The notes under the pieces were generated by a model. The model made no database searches. It saw nothing but the letters and a program-made list of their open reading frames with translations, and was not told the origin of the DNA. This document shows positions 48,742 through 58,404 of a DNA stretch of 64,000 bases, in pieces (within the stretch, counting starts at the first letter, position 1; each line of letters starts with the position of its first letter). Source of the DNA: Plasmopara viticola (taxonomy: Eukaryota > Oomycota > Peronosporomycetes > Peronosporales > Peronosporaceae); the NCBI GenBank assembly GCA_001695595.3, contig MBPM02000185.1:1-64000 (forward strand). The letters run 5' to 3'. The position numbers and the translations under genes are program-made.

Positions 48742-49223
48742 GTTACACTAAATATCTATTTGACGCACCCGTAAGGACTGTAATGAAGTTGGCCACCGAG
48801 ACCTCAAAGCCGCGATAATCGACCTTGGCGTTTTTCTATAGCTGCGTTGGACACCAAATCGAACCAAAAGGTGCATACAAAGCTAACGTGATGCAGGATA
48901 AACACGTACAGATTTTATTTTGGCTTCGACTGTTAAACACTTGTCCAGGAAAGCAATTGCGAGGATTGCACGGCATTTGGTCCGCCACCATCAAAATGAT
49001 CTACAACAGTAGCGTCGCATTGTCAATAAGCAAGGTATGTCAAATTGTCTTTCAACATTGTCTTGCCTGGCTGTTTGAGATCCCAAGACGATTGACTGAG
49101 TGGTACTGTGATAACGCATTCGCAATGTGTCTGTAATCACTCCAAAAGCGAGACGTGTCGACCTACAACAAATGACGCCTATTAATATACAAGGCATGGA
49201 GCCATACTACAGATTCCTTGCTT
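48742..49223. other. Interior of the Mutator-like element, left of the Copia insertion
   Basis: Open frames (for example 48825-49136) show no domain I recognise. This may be decayed transposase or captured sequence. Confidence 0.4.
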
Positions 49224-49228
49224 ACGAT

Positions 49229-49519
49229 TGTTGAGGATACGACTCTTGTCGAAGATGTTGGCGGACAAACGCCTCGAACAGCGACTACATATCGGTAAGT
49301 ACCGGTATCTGCAATCAGTTGATGACTTACTGAGGGAGCGGGTTCAAGATGGGCAAAAGATCGGTTTCGGGATGAGAAGATGATTGCGCCCGGATGGTGA
49401 GTCGTTCTGATTGGCTTAGATAAATCATTGGCTTAGAGGTAGCATGTAGTTGCGAACCAAAGACCTTTGAATATATTCACTTTGCATTTTACCAACTAGT
49501 GCACACTCGAGCTTCTTCA
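49229..49519 (+). repeat. 5' LTR of the Copia element (291 bp)
   Basis: TG...CA termini. It matches 53587-53899 except for about 13 substitutions and the absence of a 22-bp tandem duplication. Confidence 0.9.
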
Positions 49520-49538
49520 GGTTATGAGCCCTAGCTCC
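49520..49538 (+). other. Copia primer-binding site complementary to a Met-tRNA anticodon arm
   Basis: GGTTATGAGCCCT follows the 5' LTR directly. Its complement AGGGCTCATAACC equals the anticodon-arm sequence of the yeast initiator Met tRNA as I recall it, with CAT as anticodon. Copia and Ty5 elements prime with a cleaved half tRNA pairing at this place. The ATG inside the site (49524) is also the Gag start codon. Confidence 0.65.
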
Positions 49539-50147
49539 GTCTTCCCTGACTCCGACACCGACTTCGCCCTTGCCATGGACGCCTCCACCACCAACCGCAT
49601 CAACAAGTTTGATGGAACGAACTTCCACACTTGGAAGTTTAAGATGCAGATGGTGCTGGAGGAGCGTGACTTGTGGGAACTGGTGAGCGGGGAGATCAAG
49701 CTGGAACATTTGACTACTGCGCTGGACCAGAACACGTTCAAGCGCAAGTCGAGGAAGGCGCTCGCGATCATCTGTCTTGCGATGGAGGACTCGCAGCTGC
49801 CGTTGCTTCGTTCGGCGAGTGGGGCACACGATGCATGGTCGCGTCTTGAGGGACATTTCATGAAGAAGAGCCTTGCGGATAAATTCTTTCTTCGTCGTCG
49901 CTTCTTCACGGCCAAGATGAATGAAAGGGAAGATGTGTTCGCGCACATTAACACGATGAAGACGCTGGCGGAGCAGCTCGACGCTGTGGGTGCTCCGACT
50001 AGCGAGGACGACCTTGTGATCACGCTTTTGGCAAGTCTCAGCGAGTCGTACGCGTTTCTTATCACGGCACTCGAGTCAAGAGCCGACTTTTTATCGTGGG
50101 TACTCGTCACGTCTCGGCTGCTACACGAAGACTTAAAGCGCAAATAG
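49524..50147 (+). pseudogene. Copia Gag (207 codons)
   Basis: The start codon lies within the primer-binding site. NKFDGTNFHTWKFKMQMVL and the following LWELVSG are typical of Copia Gag (UBN2-type domain), with KKSLADKFFLRRRFF and VFAHINTMKTLAEQL further on. It ends at TAG 50145, with a second stop (TAA) ten bases-plus downstream, before the zinc-knuckle frame opens at 50199 in the same reading frame. Gag forms the virus-like particle that packages the element RNA. The stops separate it from the rest of the polyprotein and mark the copy as damaged. Confidence 0.85.
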
Positions 50148-50198
50148 CAAGGTGGCGGCGTCGATTAAGCCGCGCACGGCCAAGGTCAAGCATTTGTA

Positions 50199-50756
50199 AT
50201 GGCGGACAATGGACGACGCAAGGGACGACAAGCGTCAGTGAAGGCAAGCAGTACTTGCCACTATTTTGGAGAGCATGGGCATTGGATTGCCAAGTGCCCG
50301 GCTCGAATTCGTGACAATGCGGAACGACAGCGACCGCAGCGTGCTAGTGTCGCGCAGAGAAACGATGACGACTCTGGCGACTATCTTTTCTCGGTTGGTG
50401 AAGCTGCCTATTCCACCAAGTCGAGCTGTGTGTGGCTAGTTGACTCGGGGGCCACTCAACACATGACATACTCGAAAGAGTTCATGAAAACTTACAAGAG
50501 AATCGACCCAGTGGATGTGGATCTCGCGGATGATGGCGCAGTTCAAGCTGTGGGAACGGGTGACATTGTTATTTCGATTTTTACGCCTCGCGAAATGAAG
50601 AAGGGTGTTCTCACTTCGGTTTGGCACATTTCAAAACTTTCGCGCAATTTATTCTCCGCTGGACGCTTCACAAAGAATGTTGGTCCAGTTACGTTTGAGC
50701 ACGACGGCTGCTTTGCTGAAGCGAAAGGTCTTCGCTGGAAGTTGGGCGCTCGTTAG
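50199..50756 (+). pseudogene. Copia zinc knuckle and aspartic protease (185 codons)
   Basis: The zinc knuckle CHYFGEHGHWIAKC (residues 20-33) has Phe where the second Cys of CX2CX4HX4C should be, so metal binding is probably lost. The protease motif VWLVDSGATQHM has its catalytic DSG at residues 82-84. The frame ends with TAG at 50754 and continues in the same frame into the integrase, so a single nonsense codon splits the polyprotein here. Confidence 0.85.
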
Positions 50757-50780
50757 GGAAAGGGGCTGTTCAAGCTCTGC

Positions 50781-52934
50781 ATGAAGCATAAAGAAGAGGC
50801 AAATTTGACTAGCTCGTTAAGATGCCATGGGGACACCACGTCGTACCTCTGGCACCTTCGACTAGGTCACATTGGTCACGGTGGTCTTGCGACTATTGTT
50901 GCAAAAGGCTGTGGATCAGGTATTGACCTGAAGTCTGTTAACAAGTGGGAGCGGTGCAAAGGGTGCGCTCTCGGCAAACAGACGCGGGTAAGCTTCATGA
51001 AGTCTTCACTTAATCGGGCAAAGAAAGTTCTTGAGGTCACTCACAGCGATGTGTGTGAACCCATGCAAACGGCGACTTTCAGTGGCAAGCGCTATTTCGC
51101 TACTTTTATCGACGAGAAGTCGCATTACTGTGCTGTGTACTTGCTACGAAACAAGTCCGAGGTTGCCGACAAGTTTGCTACTTTCGTTGCGATGGCCGAA
51201 AATCCGACAAACAAGCGCGTTCAATCACTCTGTTGTGATAATGGCGGCGAGTACACTTCTGGAGCAATGGCAAAGTTTCGTGCAGAGCGTGGCATCATAC
51301 AGAAGTTTACGCCACCATACACGCCACAACTGAATGGAGTCGCAGAACGCATGAATCGTACACTTGTTGATTGTGGACAGAGTATGCTGGAGCACGCTGG
51401 TCTTCCAAAAACTTATTGGGGTGAAGCTCTTTTAACTGCTGCGTTTCTTCGCAACCGATGTCCGACACGAGCTGTTGATCATGATGCGTCGCCGTTTCAA
51501 CTGTGGACTGGCAAGAAGCCTTTGTTGGCAAATTTAAAGGTATTCGGCTGCCATGCTTACGTCTCAGTTCCCAAAGAGAAACGATCCAAGTTTGATGCTC
51601 GTTCGACTCGGTGCCGCTTTCTTGGCTATTCAGAACACGAAAAGGCGTACAGGTTTGAAGAAATCGGTAGCGGTCGCGTTCTATTAAGTCGGGACGCAAA
51701 ATTCATGGAAGATACTTTTGACGACAAGATACCAAGTATCAAGTCATCAGAAGATGTATTTGACGAGACCGAAACAGCCAATTTTGACCGCTCAAAAAAT
51801 GAAAATGCTATGCATGATAAAGACATGGAGCCTAAAAGCAATCAGCGCTCACAAACGCAGCCTATTGTGGATTTGGATTTTGAGCCCGGGAGTAAACGAC
51901 ACCAGCGAAATAAATCACTTGAAAAAGCGGCGAAAATTCCATCACCAAAGAGGCCAAGTCGCTATCAGTTTTTGGAGGAAATGTCTGCATCGGCCCGAGA
52001 CTTTAAGGCGGCCTTTGTTGTGGATTCAGTGGGAGAAATGCCGACAAATTTCCAGTCGGCAATGGAATCCAACAACGCGGCCGAATGGAGAGAGGGTTGG
52101 GATGTTGAAGTGAGCTCACTTCGCAAGAACAAGAAGACCTTGGAGTTAGTACCTTTGCCGAAAGGTTGCCAGGTCTTCCGGATCAAAGAAAATCAAGCCG
52201 GAGAGATCGAGCGGTTCGAAGCACGACTCGTGGATAAAGGCTTTTCTCAGAAGCATGGAGTCGACTACGAAGAGACTTTCGCTCCAGTGGCCAAGTTTAC
52301 TTTGATCAGGATTCTACTAAGTCTGTTGGCCAAGCACAATTTGATGCTGCATCAGATGGACGTCAAGACAGCCTTTCTCAATGGCACTTTGGACGAGGAC
52401 ATTTACATGGCGCAACCGGATGGATATGTCAACGACGTATACCCAAACTACGTTTGTCAGCTAAAGCGCTCCCTTTATGGTTTGAAGCAGTCACCACGGA
52501 TGTGGAACCAGACGATTGACGCGTACATGCTGGAAATGAAGTTTACAAAGCGTGATGCCGACCATTGCATTTACGTCAAGCGCAATAACGAAGAATTGAT
52601 CCTCGTGGCACTTTACGTTGATGACCTGGTGCTTGCATGCAACAACGACTTGCTGCTGAAGAGGACTAAGAAAGCACTCAGCGAGCGATTCAAAATGACG
52701 GATCTTGATCGACTCAAGTTCTTTTTGGGCATGGAGATTCATCAAGAAACTTTGAGTGGTAACGTGTCCATTCGCCAGACAAAATTCGCGAGTGACATCT
52801 TGAAGAAGTTTGGCATGGAAAATAGCAATCCCATCAGGACACCGCAAGATCCAGGACTCAAGATGACCAAGGCCATGTGCGAACAATGGCAAAAGTCCCA
52901 TATCGAAATGGCGTTGGTTGTCTTATGTACTTGA
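50781..52934 (+). pseudogene. Copia integrase and reverse transcriptase (717 codons)
   Basis: The integrase zinc finger has H25, H30, C59 and C62. The catalytic D, D and E are at residues 90 (HSDVCEP), 153 (CCDNGGEY) and 189 (GVAERMN). The reverse transcriptase follows, with GVDYEETFAPVAKF, D527 in MDVKTAFLNG and YVDD at 612-615. Near 52885 a one-base shift moves the family-like sequence into the next frame (VPYRNGVGCLMYL), leaving an 18-residue nonsense tail on this frame. The catalytic residues are intact, so most damage is at the level of frame and stops. Confidence 0.9.
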
Positions 52935-53656
52935 TGGTTAGGACTCGCCCGGACTTAGCAGCCGCAGTGGGAGTACTCAGCCAATTTGCCTCGGCCCCAT
53001 GTCCAACCCACTGGCAGCCACTCAAAAGGGTCTTCCGATACATACAAGGAACAAAGACGCATGGCTTTACATTTCTAGCTCAAGACCAAGAAGGACTTCG
53101 AGGCTATTCCGATGCAGATTGGGCAGGCGATTTGGAAACCCAAAAAAGCACAAGAGGCTACGCGTTCATGATAAATGGAGGTTGCATCAGCTGGAGAAGC
53201 AAGAAACAACGGACAGTGGCACTTTCTTCGACAGAAGCAGAGTACATGGCTTTGACAGAACCAGCTCAAGAGGCAACTTGGTTAAAAACCTTTCTGTGCG
53301 AGCTTGGTAAAATATCAAGAAGTCAAGCGATCAAGATCTACGAGGACAATCAAGGTTCCATCGCTTTGGCCAAGAATCCAGCGTTTCACAAGCGCACCAA
53401 GCATATCGACATTTGGTACCACTTCGTGCGGGAGAAAGTAAAAGACGGTCGAGTCATGCTGCAGTATTGTTCGACGCACGACATGCTCGCTGGCATTATG
53501 ACCAAGCCAATAACTGCGGTCCAATTTCAAAATCTTCGGAACAAATTGGGCAGCAAGTCACTAAGCGCTGACGAGTCGAGTGGGAGTGTTGAGGATACGA
53601 CTCTTGTCGAAGATGTTGGCGGACAAACGCCTCGAACAGCGACTACATATCGGTAA
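52877..53656 (+). pseudogene. Copia reverse transcriptase end and RNase H (259 codons)
   Basis: From about 52890 the frame carries VPYRNGVGCLMYLMVRTRPD, the standard link after Copia reverse transcriptase. RNase H follows with SDADWAGD (D79 or D81), SSTEAEYMAL (E120), YEDNQGSI (D157) and KRTKHIDIWYHFVRE. The last ~23 codons lie inside the 3' LTR. Confidence 0.88.
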
Positions 53657-53899
53657 GTATCGGTATCTGCAATCAGTTGATGACTGACTGAGGAAGCGGG
53701 TTCAAAATGAGCAAAAGATCGGTTTCGGGATGGGAAGATGATTGCGCCCAGATAAGAAGATGATTGCGCCCGGATGGTGAGTCGTTCTGATTGACTTTGA
53801 TAAATAATTGGCTTAAAGGTAGCATGTAGTTGCGAACTAAGGACCTTTGAATATATTCACTTTGCATTTTACCAACTAGTGCACGCTCGAGCTTCTTCA
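53587..53899 (+). repeat. 3' LTR of the Copia element (313 bp, with 22-bp tandem duplication)
   Basis: It is preceded by the purine-rich GAGTGGGAG. It contains GAAGATGATTGCGCCC twice (about 53735 and 53757), where the 5' LTR has it once, which accounts exactly for the 22-bp length difference. Confidence 0.9.
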
Positions 53900-53904
53900 A
53901 CAAT

Positions 53905-54230
53905 CACCGCCCAGTTGTTCATGTGACGATGGTATTCCTCTCCGCGAGCGCAACTCACAATCAGCAGTAGCAACACCCAGAGAGACGACGTAAAGGAAGG
54001 CGCATTCCGATAACTTGTTTGGTAATATTGCTCTCATTGACGGAATTGCTCCTTTTTTTGATTTGCTAAAAACAGGGGGAACGGCAATTTACGAAAAAGG
54101 GGTACCGGATGGGTATCGCTTTCTCTTTTCATTGGTTGAAAAAACACTGTGTTCATTAACAGAGATAAACTGCTCCCATTGGTGGATTTAGTCTAATTTC
54201 ATTGGTTCAAATCAAAGTTTAACGGTTCCC
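53905..54230 (-). repeat. Right part of the Mutator-like element with terminal inverted repeat (about 54070-54230)
   Basis: 53905-54069 is the interior right of the Copia insertion. 54070-54230 is the inverted copy of the left terminus and ends AACGGTTCCC. Confidence 0.75.
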
Positions 54231-54239
54231 TAATTAGTG

Positions 54240-54899
54240 CCTTTTTTAAATATACAGTGCTCAAACGCGCACACACGATAACCGCATATAAGGTCTGCCT
54301 GCCACTGCTTATCTAGTACGATACTAACACCACGCGAAATTCTGTTTCGGAGCTTTCCAGTAAATAGATTAGCACTAACACAAAAACCGAAAGGTGAAAT
54401 GTGCGCATTTTTAGGACGGAAAACCGGTTTTGTTCGCTCGTAAAAAAATAGAAGGGCATAAAATGAAATAATTATCTACAAATGAGCAAACATACACTTT
54501 AGCTTTCAGCTCTTCATTTTCGCGCTAGTTGCAAGTTAAAGACAAACTATTGACCTCTTGTCCTGACACTGTGTCAATGTCTTGTGCGACCGATTACAGA
54601 GTAATTTATTTCACCACGAAAGGAAGCTTTGATGTGTCGAGAAAAAACACAAAGCACACATTATGTTGAATATCGAAACTTTATTTTCCATTAATTATTC
54701 AAACGCTACATAAATGAAAATGACAAAGCAAGAATGATAATTTAACGATTTTGTTATTGTGGATTCATGATAGTATATTAGTTCAGACCGTTGCATCAAT
54801 CCGAGCTTTTGTGGTAAAGCTGACCATTTAAAATGAGCCATTGCTTCTTATCATCTCAAGACCAAACGGTTTTTGCCAAGCTATTTGTATTAAATTGCA
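54240..54899. other. Spacer between the Mutator-like element and SAC3 pseudogene 2
   Basis: No gene. Homologous to 44990-45630 (for example GTGGATTCATGATAGTATATT at 54761 and 45458), as part of the duplication unit. Confidence 0.6.
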
Positions 54900-55520
54900 C
54901 GAGATGACGCACAAATAACGTCCTCACCGTCGCCGCGGCAAGGGCACTGCGCCAACTGCAATAGGTTTACCTTCCTCGCCTAAAGCACTTCATCATACAC
55001 CAATACGAGGGGTTTGCCACGCTTTTTGTTCCAATTGCCACGCTTTTGTCCCAAAAAAGGGATAGCGGAATGTGTTCAAACTCACTTGAAATATCGTCGT
55101 GCTGCTGCTGATCGCGAAGTTTACGAGACCTCGGACCTCCGACCGACGCCCGTACTGCTCCAAACGCTACGTTACTTGTTTACGACAATACTTCTCTGGC
55201 CACAAAGTGGCCTTGATGCGTGGGAAATTGTCAATTGGTCCAAATTATCGAGTTTCTCGCTGTTTGTCATTTTATACGCAGCGTAAGACAAGGCTTTACA
55301 GTGCAGGTATGGGTATGCAGAACTTATCCAAAAGAATTTTTCTGACACTTGATGGTGTTGATGAGTGCAGCCGCTCATTCTTGACAGTAAGATGTAAAGT
55401 AACTTTGTAAATGTATTGCAATCAGTAGTAGTAATCATTATTATCGCGCCTGCAGAATGTCTGTCGTCATCCAGTGGCAACAAGTACTCATCAAGGTTCA
55501 TGGGAAGCAGCGCGTTCCAT
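54900..55520 (+). pseudogene. SAC3 pseudogene 2 (duplicated 5' part)
   Basis: Homologous to exon 1, intron and early exon 2 of the SAC3 gene at 58948. It shares the 21-bp tandem duplication (GCCACGC at 55016 and 55037) with pseudogene 1, and has a larger deletion at the same place, leaving YRRAAADREVYETS and LLQTLRYLFTTIL. An early stop (ACGCACAAATAA at 54905) is its own. The shared duplication shows that both pseudogenes descend from one already damaged copy. Confidence 0.8.
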
Positions 55521-56193
55521 TTCTCTACATGGAGGGTGAGCTTATACAGGAAGCCATAGTGTGTGTACTTACCAGAAGTCATAGCCGAGGACGGTAAACA
55601 GAAGAACTACCTAAGAGGAGGTCATATTATATGATCATTCTTTTGGCTTGCGTTCTAAAGACACATCTTCAAGTCTTACATTTTAATCGAGCGGGCCATG
55701 TCGCTAGTTGTTAACAAAAGAAGAAAAGTCATATTATACGAATCGGTTTATAAAGTTTGAAAGTGCCAACGAAGCACGTAAACGTGTCTTTGACTGAAAC
55801 GTCAGCAAACGCACTAAATTATGATTCTAGCATGCGCATTACAATTGCTGTTGCTGTTCCTCCCGCAGATTGATTGAACTTAGTGCGACCCTCAACCTTG
55901 AGCGTACTCGAAGGACTCAATGAGAAATTGCCCCCAGAAAAACAGCGAAAAAAGGAACTCACTAAATATATTACCATTTTGTAAGTACATGTTTCGTACG
56001 TTGACCTTCATACACAGCTTCTCTAACAATATCCCAAAACCACGCGTTTAATTGTTTATCTGTATACTACTACTCGCATTCTGTTGCCCATTATATCGAA
56101 AATTGTGTTGTAATACGCTAATTGCACTATTAAATTAATGGACATCATTGTAATATCCATTGTTCGGTACAGTATTCTTGATAAATCAGGCGG
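55521..56193. other. Spacer upstream of effector 3
   Basis: No gene. Partly homologous to 46330-46700 upstream of effector 2 (for example AACAAAAGAAGAAAAGTCAT at 55714 and 46460). Confidence 0.5.
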
Positions 56194-56255
56194 TGAAGTG
56201 GTCCACCCTACTTTGTATCTTCTAAATCCGTATACATCACTTTCTAATTGACACC
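56194..56255 (+). promoter_or_regulatory. Conserved proximal upstream block of effector 3
   Basis: GAAGTGGTCCACCCTACTTTG and ATTGACACC before the ATG correspond to the blocks upstream of effectors 1 and 2. Confidence 0.45.
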
Positions 56256-57419
56256 ATGCAATTTCGCTACTTAAAACTGGCACTTCTGGCTGGTGCTCTT
56301 ACTGCAAATGCCCCGGCTGATTCGGCGAGGCTACTTGTGACAAAGTCAAACATTTCTAATTCCGAGAATGTTCTTGTGCCGAGGGCAGCAACCAGAACTC
56401 AAAATTCGACAGGCATTGACGACGAAGAAAGGGACAAATTCACGTTTACACACTTTGCAAAAAGCATTCTAATGAGCGACAAGGACAAGTATGAGCTTAT
56501 TGAAGAAAATGCGATCAGCAATGTGTTAGAATTGGTAAGGCAGAAAGCGTCTGCAAGTCAGATTCTCAGCGATGAAGAAGTTGATGCCGTGTCGGGTGAC
56601 CTCTTGGCCAATAAGGCCTGGGTAAAGTGGGCCTATTTCATTTTCGTATCACGGAAATCGACAGTCAAAGATAAGATTTACGCAGCTATTATCGCGGCCA
56701 TGTTGGCCAAATGTGACTACACAGCATTGACTAAAAAGTTGTTGGATGCTGCAAAGTATCCAAATTCGAAAGCATTTGTCATTGAACTTATACAGGTGTT
56801 GATTAAGCAGAGATTCGAGCGTTATCTCCAGCCAGACATTCTCTTGAAGCTGCTAAGGATTGACTTAAAAATGGACAACTTGTTCGAAAGCAAGGAACTC
56901 CTGATGTTTTTCAATTACATGAGCGTACGGTTCAGACAGCCCTCCATGGTCGATTGCTTTGTTGTTGAACTCAAAGTCTTCGAGAAATGTTTTGAGCCGG
57001 CCGATTTTCTCAAGATGCTGACTTCGCAGAGCAACGCCAAGTATTACAGGAGCAGAGTGTACTTGACGCTAATAAAGGAAGTTTGGTTGAATAAGAAAGT
57101 GCTTCCATCTGAAGTCGTATTCATGCTGAAGCCTGACAAAGAACACGATTATCTCTTTCTCAATTTTGAGGCAAGCAGAGCAGCTATAGGATTTTGGCTG
57201 GACTACTACAAGCGCTTTTGTAACGAGTATCAAGATTACCACGAGACGTTGATGGAAGTGCTTACAAATGGTTTGTGGCCGAGAGCCAACTTAGTACTAG
57301 ATGCAGCAAAGAATGCAAACGATGAAACCACGAGGTCCTTTGCACGTTCGATCGAGAGCGGACATAATCCTCAAGGGCCTCCCGAGAATTTTCACGACGA
57401 CTTGAAGGCTAGACAATGA
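56256..57419 (+). CDS. Secreted effector paralogue 3 (387 aa), degenerate RxLR plus EER
   Basis: The ATG at 56256 gives a signal peptide MQFRYLKLALLAGALTANAPADSA. RAATR at residues 43-47 stands in the RxLR position, with one extra residue compared with paralogues 1 and 2, and DDEER follows at 55-59. The helical body repeats the LWY-like segments of the family (NKAWVKWAYFIFVS, LQPDILLKLLRIDLKMDNLF, LPSEVVFMLKP with FWLDYYKRF). Residues 70-100 resemble effector 1 (YELIEENAISNVLELV), while the C-terminus resembles effector 2, which suggests gene conversion within the array. Intronless. It is followed after 1 kb by a truncated LINE and then the intact SAC3 gene. Probably acts in plant cells; target unknown. 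Confidence 0.85.
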   Translation: MQFRYLKLALLAGALTANAPADSARLLVTKSNISNSENVLVPRAATRTQNSTGIDDEERDKFTFTHFAKSILMSDKDKYELIEENAISNVLELVRQKASASQILSDEEVDAVSGDLLANKAWVKWAYFIFVSRKSTVKDKIYAAIIAAMLAKCDYTALTKKLLDAAKYPNSKAFVIELIQVLIKQRFERYLQPDILLKLLRIDLKMDNLFESKELLMFFNYMSVRFRQPSMVDCFVVELKVFEKCFEPADFLKMLTSQSNAKYYRSRVYLTLIKEVWLNKKVLPSEVVFMLKPDKEHDYLFLNFEASRAAIGFWLDYYKRFCNEYQDYHETLMEVLTNGLWPRANLVLDAAKNANDETTRSFARSIESGHNPQGPPENFHDDLKARQ

Positions 57420-58404
57420 CTTTGTTCTCGAAAGCTCCATTGCTGTCATCATGGCTAGCTTTGCGTGGAGACAGATCATTCCAAATGTTCGTTTGTTTCT
57501 ACGATGTCGTTGCGAAATGTGCTGTTAAGTTAAATTGGCAGCAAATGCTCATCTTTTAATAAAAAAATAAACTTTTCTTCATACGAGTTGTAAATATATG
57601 TTCTGATAGATTCTCTACAAGAGATTGGACGATGTCTGGTGCTAAGTATTGGTACCTCAGATGTCTAACGCTACGAAAAGCAATCAGAATACAATGGCTG
57701 GATCTTAACTCGTGACTTCTAAGGCGTAAACACCGCATAGAATGCATGCCATCCAGTGCTTATTCGATACGACACAAGCAGTATGCGGAGTTCTGTTTTA
57801 GGGCTTGCAGGCTTCGAATAGCCAAAAGGCAATACAAACTATCAACGATATTGCGCACTTTACATCGTAATTTACGGCTTCGTGGTAGATTGTAATGCAG
57901 CTTTCTCGCGAGGGCAATGCAAGCCAAACATCTACACACAATATTGGCATAGCCCTATGAACTTTACCTTAAGTTTTTCAGGCACGAAATAGATGTCTGT
58001 GGTGATTATTGTACATCGTGTACCAACACAAAATTCTAAAGGTTGAATTGTGCGCTTTAAAAAGATGCTGCTACAATATAAAAGGGCATACCATAAATGA
58101 TTATCTACAAATGAGCAAAAACGTACACATGGAAAAACTATAGCTTTTTACTCTATGCGTTGCAAGTCATACGACGAAGTAACGACTTCTTGTCCTGGCC
58201 CTGTGTCAGTATCTTGTACGTGTTCATTCCTATTATAGAATCTGTAATGATAACCCGACGAAGCAGAATGAGAATCTAACAAAGCTTAATTGATCCACTT
58301 AACTTGCTGCATTGATCACGTTAGTCTGCAGTGTCAACGATTGTTCAAGCGAGCGAAACCAAAATTGACGCCGAAAAGCTTTGACTTTTCTTTTGACTAC
58401 AATA
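57420..58404. other. Spacer 3' of effector 3
   Basis: No gene. Fragments resemble the 3' flanks of effectors 1 and 2 (for example GATGTCTGGTGCTAA at 57630 with 44933). Confidence 0.5.

Larger units (their letters stand above)
49224..53904 (+). mobile_element. Ty1/Copia LTR retrotransposon, defective, nested in the Mutator-like element
   Basis: The LTRs are 49229-49519 and 53587-53899, both starting TGTTGAGG and ending CTTCA. The flanks are ACGAT and ACAAT, a 5-bp target duplication with one change. Domain order is Gag, zinc knuckle, protease, integrase, reverse transcriptase, RNase H, which is the Copia order. The coding region is broken by TAG and TAA codons after Gag, a TAG between protease and integrase, and a frameshift near 52880-52890. 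I count about 13 substitutions between the LTRs over 291 aligned positions, plus one 22-bp duplication, so it is not a very recent insertion. Confidence 0.92.
48321..54239. mobile_element. Mutator-like DNA transposon (5.9 kb) with nested Copia element
   Basis: Perfect 9-bp direct repeats TAATTAGTG at 48321-48329 and 54231-54239 flank an element (48330-54230) whose ends are inverted repeats beginning GGGAACCGTTAAAC. The inverted similarity runs about 160 bp, through CACAGTG, TTTTTCAACCAAT and ACCCATCCGGTACCCC. A 9-bp duplication with long terminal inverted repeats is typical of Mutator-like elements. Inside, 48598-48741 encodes a 47-codon piece resembling the start of their transposases. Removing the Copia insertion leaves only about 1.2 kb, so the element is non-autonomous or decayed. 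The paralogous flank of effector 1 (near 44970) lacks it, so it inserted after the duplication. Confidence 0.78.

Noticed and set aside
48825..49136. 103-codon frame inside the Mutator-like element as transposase
   Set aside because: It has no catalytic motif or recognisable similarity, so it was left as unassigned interior.
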